Source of the DNA: Datnioides undecimradiatus
Lineage: Eukaryota; Chordata; Actinopteri; Lobotiformes; Datnioididae
DNA: 64,000 bases
Reading direction: 5' to 3'
Assembly: GCA_008933995.1 (NCBI GenBank)
Contig: WARS01000063.1
Coordinates: 2,004,833-2,068,832 of the forward strand
Positions 36,118 to 47,775 of this stretch are shown piece by piece. Made by a program: the position numbers and the translations under genes. Below the pieces are notes generated by a model, which saw nothing but the letters and a program-made list of their open reading frames with translations, was not told the DNA's origin and searched no databases. The first letter of the stretch is position 1; each line of letters opens with the position of its first letter.

Positions 36118-38308
36118 ATGGAAGTCACAGCTCTCTGCATCAGACTGTGTGAGTACTGAGTCTGCCTTCAAGTAACATTTGAGACGCTAATACGTGATGA
36201 ATTTATTACTGAAAGAGTCAAAATTCATATCATGTAAACGATAAAATAACGCAGATAAATAAAACGTGTTCTTCTTCTTTTGTCTCTCCAGTGATGAATG
36301 TGTTGATGCTGTTGGTGGCACAAGTTCACATTTACTATACTCAGGAAACAGGTAAGTAGCAGGTTATAGTGATGCAAAACTGAATACATTTTAATGCTCT
36401 ACCCTGAAGGTTTTCAGTTTCATAACTGTTATTTATCTTTTTCAGTGCCGAACGTCAGAATATCTCCAGATGTCATCACGACATACATAAAATCGACTTT
36501 CCTTTGTTTTCGATGCAGCTTTTGCTCAAATCGTCCCAACCACGCTGCAGCTCTTTGAGTACAACTCCATCTCTTTTAAGTGCGAGGGCCTCGGTGCCGC
36601 AAACAGATGGACTGTCATGAAGAGGGCGAAGGGAAAGGTCAGTGAGTGCATCAGCACCTGGACGACCAGGACAGCGTCCGTCTGCGCCATCAAACCTGCT
36701 TATCAAGCAGACAGCGGGGAATACTGGTGTGAGGCTGGAGAGGAGAGAAGCAACGCCGTCAACATCAGCGTCACTGGTAACAGACACACAAAAAAGGCAA
36801 AATGCACGTGACCAATAACGCTACACAAACATATGAAATGTGCGGTGGAAATAAAAATGAGTTTTGTATGTGACCTTTGAGGCTAAAAGGTGTTATTATT
36901 ATTTAATTCAACTGATCACCAGTTTATGTGATGGGCAAACCAGCGACATGTTGGATTTTAATTTATAAATTGATTGTAATTATTGATTACTGAGTATTGT
37001 TTGACAGGTGGCTCTGTGATCCTGGAGAGTCCTGCTGTCCCTGCAACTGAAGGAGATGCTGTGACTCTGCGCTGTCGCAGTAAAATGACCTCCTCTGCCC
37101 ACATAGCTGATTTCTATAAAGATGACCTCCACATCGGCTCCAGCTCCGCAGAGATGGTCATCCAGGCAGTTTCTCAGTCTGACGAAGGACTTTACAAATG
37201 CAGCATCTCAGACTTTGGAGAGTCACCGGAGAGCTGGTTGGCTGTCAGAGGTGAGACGTTTTCCCTGTTTGTCAGAAAATTGCCAGAGTGGAAGATAAGA
37301 TTTAAATATCCACCGCATGGAGATGGGGATAAATATAAACTCTCGGGAGCAAAATAACTCATAGTGATAATCGGTTCAAATCCATTTCTACAGTAAACTA
37401 AATTTGTTATATAAGGCTCCAAACTCTGCAAAACCTGCTAAACTGATATCATTCAAAAAACAAACCGGGCATGTAAAATCCTCCAAAATGCTGCCAAAGC
37501 TGATTGTGTTTGTGCTGATTGTGGGTTTGTAGACGTTGATGGTGTCACCGAAATCAACCCTGAAAACAATGCGATGTGTTTTTTGAATTAACAGTTGTAC
37601 AGTTGCACTTCTCCCAGCAGTTTTTGCTGCTTAAGAAAAAAACATATTAAAGTGTCCGTTTGTTGTGTTGAAGTAGATCCACAGGCTCATTATCACTGCA
37701 AGGGTTTATGGTTTTGGTTGTTTGGTATGATTTTATAAACTGTTGGTATGCAGTTGATTTAAATTAGGAACTACACGGACTCTAAAATCGAGCCCTGTGC
37801 TCCACCACGTTTGTTTTAAGAGGCGCTCAGTTTAAAATAGACTTGACGTGAAGATCTGAAGTGAACCATCGGAGGGTTCCTCTGCAGCAGCACGCTCAAC
37901 TGTTGAAAACTACAGGAACATAAAAAACAGCTGTAGTAAATTTTTATTGTCATCATAAACTATATATCAAACGTTAATGTTGGTCTGTCTTTAGATCCAT
38001 TCATGTTTTCACCACATTATAACACAATGTCGTTTCTTAATTGTTAGGCCCTGCGTTTCATGCAGATCTTGTTTGTTCTTTGCACCTTCTCAGGGCTTCA
38101 CAGGGAGACTGGACCCTCCTCAGATGACTCCTGTCAGACCTACCCCCTCCTGAGGACTGTTCTCACTGCTCTGGTGGTGGCTCTGCTGCTGCTGTTGGTG
38201 GGACAGCTTCACTGTGGGAAAGTCAGAGTCATACAGAAAAACGTCTGTGTATGTGAAGTTTGCAAAGGAAGCTGCCAAACTGACCAGAACGACACGGAGA
38301 AAGACTGA
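36118..38308 (+). CDS. FcRL-f: two-Ig Fc-receptor-like receptor with a tyrosine-free short tail
   Basis: Exons are 36118-36148 and 36292-36351 (signal, MEVTALCIRLLMNVLMLLVA), 36519-36776 (D1), 37008-37250 (D2) and 38094-38308 (membrane and tail, TGA). They total 268 residues in frame. D1 has LQLFEYNSISFKC, NRWTVM, GEYWCEA and the extra Cys pair (SEC...SVC). D2 has VILESPAVPATEGDAVTLRC and GLYKCSI. The final exon encodes a short stalk, an arginine at the outer membrane edge (LLRTVL), the helix TALVVALLLLLVG and a cysteine-rich tail (VCVCEVCKGSC) with no tyrosine. It matches the FcRL-a terminal exon. Either it signals through a partner chain or it acts as a decoy; the sequence cannot decide. 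Confidence 0.85.
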
Positions 38309-39226
38309 GGACGCTGGGTGAAGCGTTTACTGAATACCTTAGACCTATGGACTCCCATTGGACAATAGCCGCCAGCACCTGCACTAACCCTCACAACTTT
38401 ACTTCCAGTCTGTGTCTAGTGGCTTCCACACGGATCCCAGCTGGTCACGACATAAAAGGGAGTAAACACCGTACGGACCTGAACTGCGCGCCAACCTCAC
38501 CAACGCTGGACAAACTGAGATTTCCCAAGCACATTATTTCCACGGATCCGAAGGAGAGTCGCCGCCGCCGCAGACGCCGTCGCCGCCAGCGCTCTCAATC
38601 AAGTACCTGACCGCTGCCCCCGCAGACACCGCCGCTAGCGCTCAAGAAGTACCTGCAGAAGGAAGAAAGGACCGCCGCGTCTTTCTTCAACCTTTGCAAC
38701 CCGCCGACAGAGCGACACGGCCCACCGTCGTCATCCGAGCCGAGGAACCGAGCCGGGGAACCGAGCCGGACCCAAAGACGGATCCCACACATCTCCCTGC
38801 TTCATGGGCACGTAAGAGGCTTGATCTGGGCAGAGGTAGTTTTTGTGTTTCCATATGAATTTTATTACATAAGTTAAGTTGACGGACTACAAGTCCCGCG
38901 CTTTGTATTAATGGACCAAGCGTCACATTTCTCACATATCTCTTTGATCGGGCGTACTACGGTCTGACGACCAGAGCCCGAAGAATTTTTCTTTATGTGC
39001 TGTGTTTTCCCTTCTTGCCCCCTTAACCGACACGCACATACACACCGGGTATACACCGGTGAAAACTCATTTTTCAGAGACACACAGGCTAAGCTCACAG
39101 ACGCCACTAGCCGTTGTCTTTTTCAAACCTCGCGGTCATTTCCTCTGACCGAAGCTCTTGCGTGACGTACTCCCTCTCCTCCCTTACGTCCGCAACCTCA
39201 CCCCTCCTCTTTTACACACACACACA

Positions 39227-39261
<35 letters not shown>

Positions 39262-40250
39262 GCACTTGTATAATCTAGAATAGATACATGATGGATGTCT
39301 ATTGATTGAGGTGTTATCGATTATTAATTGATATCATTGATTTTAATAAATTCTGTTATGTTTTAAAGAGAAGTTGTCTGCATTGTTTGTACAAGTGTTG
39401 TTGTAAAGGCTGGTTAAAAGAGTCAGGAACAGCAAAACTGTTTCTGAGAGTTAAGAAACAACAAAGACACACAAACTCAACCCTCAGCGTCTCGTTAAAA
39501 TTACCTTTCACAACATCAGAGATGCGTTAAGATGTTTCGTATCACTTTTGGTCTTGCTTTGCCCCCGGAAGACTAAAGTATATAAATATTATGCCATATA
39601 TAGAACACATCATCTCCTGCAGGCCTTTTATTCTCTGTGCATAGACAGCCATGTTTGTACTCTTGTCAATGAAAATCAAGCATTTTAGTTGTTATTAGAT
39701 ATTGCTGTTAAACTCCTACTTTACTTATTTTTATAACTTTATACATTTATTTACTCTATAAAATGCAAAAACTATGTAATTCTCAACTAAAACATCAGCT
39801 ACGGTACAGAAATTGATTTATGATTTCATTTCCCATTGACTTGAGGAGGAAACAAACCTGAAGCTGATCTGACCACCAGATGGGGATGAAAGAACAACTC
39901 AGGGCAAAAGCAAATATATTTCGTTTTAAACATAAATTTACTCTGCTGTTAAAAAAGGAAAAACTCTTTGGGAATATTAAAAATCACACATTTTGCACAA
40001 GGTATTGATGAAGGGCAGCCTCACAGGAATATTATAGCACAATATTTTGAAATCAGGCAACTTTATAAACAGTCACATTTGAAGTCATAGGTCAGTGTGC
40101 CACGTGATCTGAAATTCAATGTAGTCACACCTGGTTTTGTTGGAAAGTGGATCACGTAAACCTGACAACAGCAGGAACCTAAACTGTTTCCATCAGATGT
40201 TCTTAATGTTTCCAAACTGTGTAACTATCAATAAATATGAAGTAAAACAA
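38309..40250. other. spacer with a GC-rich, Arg-codon-rich segment, possible insertion
   Basis: From 38470 to about 38820 base composition rises sharply in GC compared with the AT-rich flanks. An 87-codon frame at 38347-38610 contains nine consecutive arginine codons. Further right come a (CA)n run at 39214-39265 and a TTTTAATAAATTCTG element near 39342. The whole stretch could be part of an LTR-like or other inserted element, but I see no reverse transcriptase, integrase or paired terminal repeats. The rest to 40250 is AT-rich and empty. Confidence 0.35.
39214..39265. repeat. (AC)n microsatellite
   Basis: About 52 bases of AC/CA dinucleotides with a few G interruptions. Confidence 0.95.
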
Positions 40251-43187
40251 TCACACAGGACCATGTGTGGATGGTGGACCATGTGTGGATGGTGGACCAT
40301 GTGTGGATGGTGGATCAGGTTTGGGTGATGGATCATTTCTCAGTCTCTGTTTCTCTAACCCCATCAGATGTTTCTTTATTCCCTCCTTATCTCTCTCCAG
40401 TGTTGCCTTCTTTTCTGTCAGTTTAATAATCAGATCCTCAGTTGACTCCAGGAGTTTCTCTGTGTCTTTTAACAGTCTCTGATGTTCTTCCAGTCTCTTC
40501 TCCAGAGTCTTTATGATGTTTTCACGCTTCTTCTGTCTTTTCTCTTTGTCCGTTGTTGGGGTCCTCTTCTTCCTCCACTCCTCTAGCAGTACCTTTTCCT
40601 CCTGCATGATTGAAATGAGTGTCTCTCTCTGGTTCTTCAGATCTTTCTTCTGCTCCTTCAGTTTTGTAATCATGAACTCTACATGTTGCATTTCTCCCTC
40701 GTTCTTCTCTGAGTCTTCCTCAAGTTTTGCCTTTGTCTTGTCCAAATACATCAGTTTCTCACTTGCTGTCATTTGCTGCGGTCCGCCTCCTTCTCTGTCC
40801 ATCAGCTGCTGAAGTTCAAACCTGTTGTTTGTGGTTTCTGTGTGAACTGAAGAGACTTGTGTGTTTAAAGTAAAGGAGAGAAACAGATGGACAACAAACA
40901 ACAAGATTAAAAACAAGTTAAGGAAAGTTTGAAGCATTACTAATGATGATAATAATAATTGTAAAGTCAATGTGTTTTCTTGATATTCAGCCATGGCCAC
41001 TGAGAATTCTAGGTTTTGATTGGCTGCAGGTGCATTGACCTTTAATACACGGCTGTATGATGCAGCACTATAGTAATGGACATTTGACAGTAGAGCTGAA
41101 GGAAGGAGCACACTGTACACTGCAGCAGCTGGGAGCATGGAGGAAGATGTAGAGTCATGAGCACATCAACAGTGTGTAATTACTCTCACTTCCAGAGGGG
41201 GGAGACCAACGTCCAGCACTGTAGCATTAAGCTGTCTGCTAAGATAGCATCAGTCAGGCTTAGCCAGGTAGAAAAGGTACAATGAGGTTGTAACTTACTC
41301 ATTTTGATTCGTCCCCATTTCCACATAATGATGAGAACTGCAGCTACAGAGATGAAGCACATGACTGAGGAGATGGTGATGCGAACAGCAGAACTGATGT
41401 GGTTCATGAAAACATAAGCTGAAATGACAAAACACAACAGACGTGTCCATAAAACTAGACTAGGACTGTTTTTAACTGAGGAACTGAGCCTTTGCTCTAC
41501 CTGCAATGTTGATGTGTGTCTCTCTGGTCTGGTTGATGTTCTTCTGGTGGACTCTACAGGTGAAGCTGTTGCTGGGTTTCTCTTCCACAGTCAATCTGCT
41601 GCTGACAGTATAGAGGTCACCAGGACCACCGACTGTCTCTGTAGGTCCAGCAGGGAGCAGGTTTCCCTCAGCGTCCAGCCAAACCACCTCAGGCTCTGGA
41701 TACCAGCCTTTAGACTTACACTCTAACAGGACTCCATCGCTGTCTTTGGAAATGTCTATTTCCGGTGAGGAGACAGAACCTAACAGAAGGTGGACATGTC
41801 AAGATGTGTGTACAAATGTTTGTGCAAATTTGCATCTACATGAGCCAGTTCACCTATTCCTATACACAGTTCCCTCAAAACTAACAGCTCATATTCTCCA
41901 TGATGGCACATTAACCCTTTGGTCAACCCAAATATTCAGTCCAAGTACTCAGATGCTCATCTGAACCTCTTCCAACTGCTCTGGTCAACACAAGTTCCAT
42001 GTTCATTGACTACAGTGCCTCTCTTTTGGGTCAAATTACCCTGTAGTCATTCCAAATACCCCCCATGCATTACATCAGCCCAAATGTCCAAGTGCACAAG
42101 TGCTCCAGCCAGCCAGGGTACTGTTCTTGCAGACCGGACTCAGCCCCAAAGTCTTTGGGTGGTAATCCCAGGGTGATCCTGGGCGTTGACTTTTGGAAAT
42201 CTTGCTGACCCCATTTAAATTTGAGAACCAGGATGATCAACATAATCCCGGATTACATTGTAGCGTTTTATGAAGACTTTTGTAAACAATCCAGAAGTTT
42301 TGCCCACTCAACATCTGAGGACTACACCAATATAACCTCTTTCTTTTTGTCACCCTACATTCCTTGATAGACGCAACCACATACATACATATTATGACAT
42401 CATCAAGCCATTTTTTAAGTGTATGATGGATCAAGGCCCACCTACCTACTGCAAGTTCAACCACAGATGCCGAACTCTTTGCGGGAACATGGCATTTGTA
42501 CGTTCCTGCATCAGAGAGTTTCACTTTAGGGAGTTTCAGGGAAATGTCCCCACACTTTAGTTTGTTGATGCTCAGTGATGTTCTGTCCTTGTACAGTGGA
42601 TTCTCCTCAAGCACAAGCTCCACACCATCTCGCCTCAAATGGACAAATCGTGGTTCCAGGTCAGGCCTTGCCCACTCCACGGTCAGATCACTAACATCCA
42701 CAGCAGGTTCCAAGTGGCATGGCAAAATGACATCATCACCAACCATCGCCACAATTAGCTGAGAGGCACCAATCACTTGAGACCGACCTGGAGGTGAAAA
42801 CTCAGAGTGAGTGTACTGTATGTAACGAACTATGTAACTTATGTTAAACAGTGGCCACAGGTAGAAATAACAGGACAAAGACAAGGGATCATTTATAAAA
42901 CATCAGTCTAAAAAAGAATTAATTGCGACTAATTGCAAAACATCATCAAAAGAAACATCTAAATCCATCAGAAACAGAATCTGGTTGAGTCAGACAAGGG
43001 TCAACAGCGACTTCCAGTAAATGAACAGTTAAATTCTCAGAAAGTACAAAGAAAAGCAGTAAAAATGGCTTCTCAGGAGTAATTTACCAGAGTGTGCGAG
43101 GAGGAGGAGTACCGCAGCGCGATACAAGACCAACACACTGAAGTCACCGGGCTTAGGTTTAAAGTGTGTTTCCTTTGTGTGAATCAT
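40251..43187 (-). CDS. BTNL-5: butyrophilin-like IgV-IgC-TM-coiled coil with a PPSTHG-repeat C terminus
   Basis: Exons are 43187-43088 (signal, MIHTKETHFKPK..., core AAVLLLLAHS), 42787-42446 (IgV), 41779-41501 (IgC), 41418-41299 (membrane) and 40846-40251 (coiled coil), giving 478 residues in frame. The IgV shows VILPCHLEPAVD, VEWARPDLEPRFVHLRRDG and AGTYKCHV. The IgC shows LECKSKGWYPEPEVVWLD and FTCRVHQK. The coil exon is charged heptad sequence (LEKRLEEHQRLLKDTEKLLE) and ends in three copies of PPSTHG encoded by an 18-bp tandem repeat. The coil-exon acceptor could also lie 7-10 bases upstream, at a poorer site. A non-coding first exon ends at 43650 (caacag/gtaagt) and splices to a ctccag acceptor immediately before the ATG. 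Confidence 0.85.
40261..40314 (-). repeat. 18-bp coding tandem repeat, 3 copies (PPSTHG)
   Basis: Three perfect copies of an 18-base unit at 40261-40278, 40279-40296 and 40297-40314 encode PPSTHG three times at the very C terminus of BTNL-5. The neighbouring BTNL tails have no counterpart. Confidence 0.92.
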
Positions 43188-44062
43188 CCTGGAGAAAATA
43201 AATAAATATGCCATCAGTCTCTGAAGTGTAAACGGCCAAACAGTACCTTTGTTTAATCCCCTGTGCACAGCGTGATTTCCCAGTTTATTAGTAACAAATA
43301 AACAGAGTTGAGCAGCAGAGGAAAGCTATGTGGAAGCAAAAGGTAAAATGCTGCGACTGGTCCAGGATTGAAGCCTCCAGTCCATGAAAAAACAGCAATT
43401 CATACATGTTACATACATGTTCTCATACATGTTACAGCTCAGATCACTTGGTTTTCCATATGCAGTTAAAGACAATGACGTTCCTCTAACACATGCTGTG
43501 ATTCTACAGAACCCACACACGACCTCGCTTTGACTTTTAATCCGGAAACAGGCTGTAAACATGCATTAATGACATTTTTTAAAACCCTATAATAATAAAT
43601 AACACAGAATAGATAATATACCTGTGCTTCATGTAAAAATCCTACTTACCTGTTGCGTGTAGCTCTTCAGCTCAAAGGAAAGTAGGCTGTGTGATTCAAG
43701 TGAAACCAAACCACAGTAATAAAAGTGGACTTTGATCCTGCCCTCTACCTCAGATAACGTGTTATAATTACCTTGTTGTTTCCCTGCATTAAACCGGAGT
43801 TAGTTCAGCTTTTAGACTGTGTGCTTCCTCTGCGTGTCTGTATTTTGTATTTATTTTCAAGCCTAAACCCTGCAGAGCCTCAGGAGTCTGCAGAGCTCTT
43901 GCACTGTTGCAGACTTTTTTATCTTTTTAGCTCGAAGCTTTGCACACACCAAGCCAATCAAAGCAGCCTCTTATGCCGACGGCCTGATGTGAAAGGTTAG
44001 CACACTGAACCTGTGTGTGTGTCCTTGTGCTGCACTTTCATTTTTGTCTGTTTTGTCTGTTT

Positions 44063-44086
44063 TGTGTGTGTGTGTGTGTGTGTGTG
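44063..44086. repeat. (TG)n microsatellite
   Basis: Twelve TG dinucleotides in a row in the BTNL-5/FcRL-g spacer. Confidence 0.9.
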
Positions 44087-44583
44087 GCCTGTTTTAACAG
44101 CTGAAATGAATTTTGAATTTATGGAAAGCTACCTGAATCAGAAAGTGCACATCATGGATTAAACAGTAAATCCAGATGAAGACAGTAAAGTTGTTCTTCA
44201 TGAGGCCATAAACGCAGCTGCAGCCTGTTTCAGTGCAGAGAGTATAATCCTGCCCAGTGAACCTGACTGCTGCAGGACGTTCAGCTCGTCAGGATTTCCA
44301 CATCATATCTCATTCAGTCCCATGAAACTGCAGGTAAGGGCAGAAATAACAGAGCAAGACATTAGTGTGGCCTTATAAAAGCAAAAATACAGTTTAAAAA
44401 ATAAATTTTAGTGTTCAGGAACATTTTAAACACAAGGGTGTGCAGACTTCTTCTGTCCTCTGGACCTGTTTGTCTTCTTCAGCCTCTCTGGCGCCCCCTG
44501 CTGAAATGTCTACAGTTCAACAGAGAGCAGCTGCATGCTGCTCTGAGAGACCCCGAACCTGGCGCCTGCTCAATCACCAGAGG

Positions 44584-44641
44584 AGAAAGAGGAAGAGGCG
44601 GGGCCTTAGTGACTGATGTGGTCTTTGAATATTCAGTCTGA
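44584..44641 (+). promoter_or_regulatory. FcRL-g promoter: PU.1-like box and initiator
   Basis: AGAAAGAGGAAGAGG at 44584-44598 is close to the PU.1 consensus (A-rich, then GAGGAA). TTCAGTCTGA at 44632-44641 is the shared initiator-like site, 28 bp before the ATG. A GC-rich GGCGGGG follows the box and could bind Sp1. Confidence 0.55.
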
Positions 44642-44668
44642 TGTTCAGTCAGTCTGCAGCAGGTCAAC

Positions 44669-47600
44669 ATGGAGGTCACAGCTCTCAGCGTCACAGCTCT
44701 CAGTGAGTACTGACTCCACAGCAGCAGCTCAGTCGCTGAAGATTTGGCCTTTAGTTGAGATTTGATTCAAACTGCACAGCTGATAAACAAGGATGGACCA
44801 CACACATTCACATGTCACACGTCTCTTGAGTCATGTATGTCCGTCTGACACAGCGTGCGGATGTGTTTCATCTCCAGTCTGGATGGTGTTGCTGCTGCTC
44901 GTCGCACAAGCTGACTTCGGTTTCTCTGAGCGTGTCGGTGAGCAACAAGTCAGACCGTCGCTCCGGCTCCACACTGTGATGTGTGTTTTGTGTAGTTTTA
45001 ACACATCTGTCACATGTTGAACTTGTTATCTTCTGTTCTGTGCAACATGTGATGATTTGTAACATGCACACTGAAATGAATGTGAAATCAACAGTTTTGA
45101 CTTTGCAATGGTTTTGTTGGAGGTCACTTCAGAGGAAAGTCTTTTGTTTCATCCGTGTGATTCTTTGTGTTTTGTGTCGTAGGTTTTCCTCATGTTGTTC
45201 CTGACAGACAGCAGATCTTTAGTTATGAGTCCATCACTGTGAGCTGCGAGGGACTGGAGGGACTGACTGGATGGAGAGTGATGAGGAAGGTTCAGGGAAG
45301 TGTTACAACATGTTCTCCCTCGTGGTCGACATCAACCGGACCCTGTGAAATCAGAAATGCATTTAAAACAGACAGTGGAGAATATTGGTGTGAACTGGGA
45401 GGAGAGAAGAAAACCAACAGCGTCAACATCACTGTCACAGGTTTGCAAGCACCAGGAAACATCAGATTAATGAACTGAGAATCAATGTGTCCAGCATGTT
45501 ATACAAAGTACATGTACCCAGGTTCCTTATTGATGCTCGGAAACTGGCGGCTGACGGAGGCGACTTTAAACCCGTTGAGTCAGATCCATGTTTGAGTCAG
45601 AACCGAACCCACAGACGCGATAAACGTATTTTCAGATCCAGCCTTTCAATGTACATCATTATCTCCATCAGACATTAGGAATAAACACCCATAAATCTGA
45701 AGAAAAAAGATAATTCAGAACTTGACTTAGAATATTCACATTTTTAATTTCACTCCAGCATAAAACGAACCCAGTGATAGTTGACTGTACGTCCAGAGAA
45801 ACTCTAGAAAGAGGAACTAATAAAAGATAATTCGGCACATTAATGACGCTGGTTTGCCAAATATAGGCTAAAATAAAAGAATGTTTCAACAGAAACTGGA
45901 CAGTAGTCAATAGCAGTGTTGCATTAACACGTTTTCTGTTGCACAAATTCTATTTTTTTCAATTCAAAACAATTTTAATGTAATTAATCAATAATGTCAA
46001 ACATATTTTGTTCAGATGGTTCTGTGATCCTGGTGATTCCTGCTCATCCTGTGGTGGAGGGAGACGCTGTGGCTCTGCACTGCAGGGTGAAGCAGACATC
46101 GTCCAACCTGAGCGTTTCAGCTTTATTCTTTAAAGATGGCCGCCAAATGGAGAACAGCTTGACCGGAAACCTGACCATCCACAGTGTGTCCAGGTCTAAT
46201 GAAGGACTCTACCGGTGCAAAGTGCCTGATGTTGGAGAGTCAGAAGAGAGCTGGCTGGCTGTCAGAGGTGAGACATGTTTCAAAAATACATTCGACCCGA
46301 CTTCCTGATGATGCTTCAACCTTTCGGTCTCAGACAAAGATGGTGGTTAGAACGTCTGTACGTTATATTTGAAGCAGTGTGCTGGTATGAAAAAGCATGC
46401 TAGCCTGTCTCACCTGCAGCACATGTCGTTAGCAGCAGTTCATGAAGAAGCTCAGACCTTCTCCCACCAGGCTCTGCTCAGCCTTGGTCTTAGCGGTCTT
46501 TGCGTCCTGGTTCTGTTGGTGTTGGGATTGCTGCTATGCTGGAAACATCACGCAGCCATCAGAGGTAGCGAGGAGATCAAAAAGCACGCGTTTACTGACC
46601 CAGCTGGATCAATGTTTTACGTGTTCATGCATTTTATTTTATTTGTATTTTTACTAAAGCAGGTGCATCAACTTCTCCATCCTGCATCCAGTCTTCCTCT
46701 TCTCCACAAACAGGTGAGAAACACCAGCTTTCATTTCATCATAACTGAAACTGACGTAGCTCTGCACAATGGAAACTGTCCCAGGTCAGCAAGGACAAAC
46801 ACCAAACCAGATTCATGAAGGAGATCCATTGTTTTTACCAGTTTGTTTACAGTTTGCATTGAATTATTACAAGTCCGGATGTTTTAAGATGCTGAGTGAG
46901 GTTTTATTTGTCTGACCTGCTTAACGTCTTTTTTACCAGCGTCTGCAGAGACTCAACTAACATATGCTGTCGTCACCAACCCCAGGAAGAAGAGAGGTAA
47001 TTAATTAAACAATCACATATGCAGAAACAGTGTTAATGTGACCTTCATTCATTGTTCATGCTGTGGTAGTGTGCGTCTGTTTCAGGAGCCATTTCGGGGT
47101 CATGCTTAGTGTCAGTTAGAGGCTCTTATTTGAGAAGCTCAGACAAAAAAACCACATGAGGAACCCACAAGCAGATGGGCCTCTCGGGTCTTGTCGGACG
47201 CTGTTTTCAAATCAAGTAGACACCAGAAAAATACTCAGAACCACAATGTACGTATTTATTTTCATCCCCTGCTGCATCTATCTAACAATAAAAAGGCTCA
47301 TGCATCGAAGTAAATTTAGACCTCTGTCTTCTCATAAAGACATTTATGAGACAAGGTGTGAACACGTGAAATAGGCCAAACTGTACAATATCATTTTATT
47401 ATTAAAGGCAGTGATTTGACTGTGATATACGAATCGTGATGAAAGTCAAGATAAAAAGTGCTCCTTTGTTTGGATCAAACTATGTAATTCAGCTGAACTG
47501 TGTCAGTGCAGTCCTAATGGATTTTAACTTGTGTACCGTCTGCATAAAAACGATTTATAAGCACAATCAGAGCTGTGGATGGTGCAAAGGGGTTTCAAGG

Positions 47601-47775
47601 AAAACTGAATGGGTCAACGATCGCGCCCTGTGGTGCGCCAGATGTAAGGAGCAGATGCAACCAGCCAGTATTGAAATACCTGCCCCATCACATGTTTTTG
47701 TTTGTCTAAGGCTCTCCGCCAGTAAACAATGAGTCCCCGGCTATTTACTCCACCATAATCATGGGGGAACGCTGA
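44669..47775 (+). CDS. FcRL-g: two-Ig Fc-receptor-like receptor with a canonical ITIM
   Basis: Exons are 44669-44702 and 44878-44937 (signal, MEVTALSVTALIWMVLLLLV), 45183-45440 (D1), 46016-46267 (D2), 46433-46564 (membrane), 46660-46713, 46940-46996 and 47711-47775 (TGA). They total 303 residues in frame. D1 has QIFSYESITVSC, TGWRVM, GEYWCEL and the extra Cys pair (TTC...GPC). D2 has VILVIPAHPVVEGDAVALHC and GLYRCKV. The membrane segment is SGLCVLVLLVLGLLLCW. The tail carries LTYAVV, a textbook ITIM (L-x-Y-x-x-V), and AIYSTI near the C terminus. The membrane-exon acceptor is a ttagcagcag triple AG in which all three choices keep frame (starts 46433, 46436, 46439). AATAAA at 48237-48242. Confidence 0.86.

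Larger units (their letters stand above)
43188..44668. promoter_or_regulatory. head-to-head spacer BTNL-5 / FcRL-g
   Basis: The 1481 bases between divergent start codons contain an untranslated BTNL-5 exon ending at 43650, a (TG)n run at 44063-44086, and the FcRL-g promoter (AGAAAGAGGAAGAGG at 44584-44598, TTCAGTCTGA at 44632-44641). A plus-strand frame at 44411-44641 is incidental. No other gene is seen. Confidence 0.55.

Noticed and set aside
40847-41138. Upstream part of the 295-codon BTNL-5 frame (beginning MLPAAAVYSVLL)
   Set aside because: It is intron read-through. The spliced membrane exon at 41299-41418 joins in frame to 40846 and matches the paralogues.
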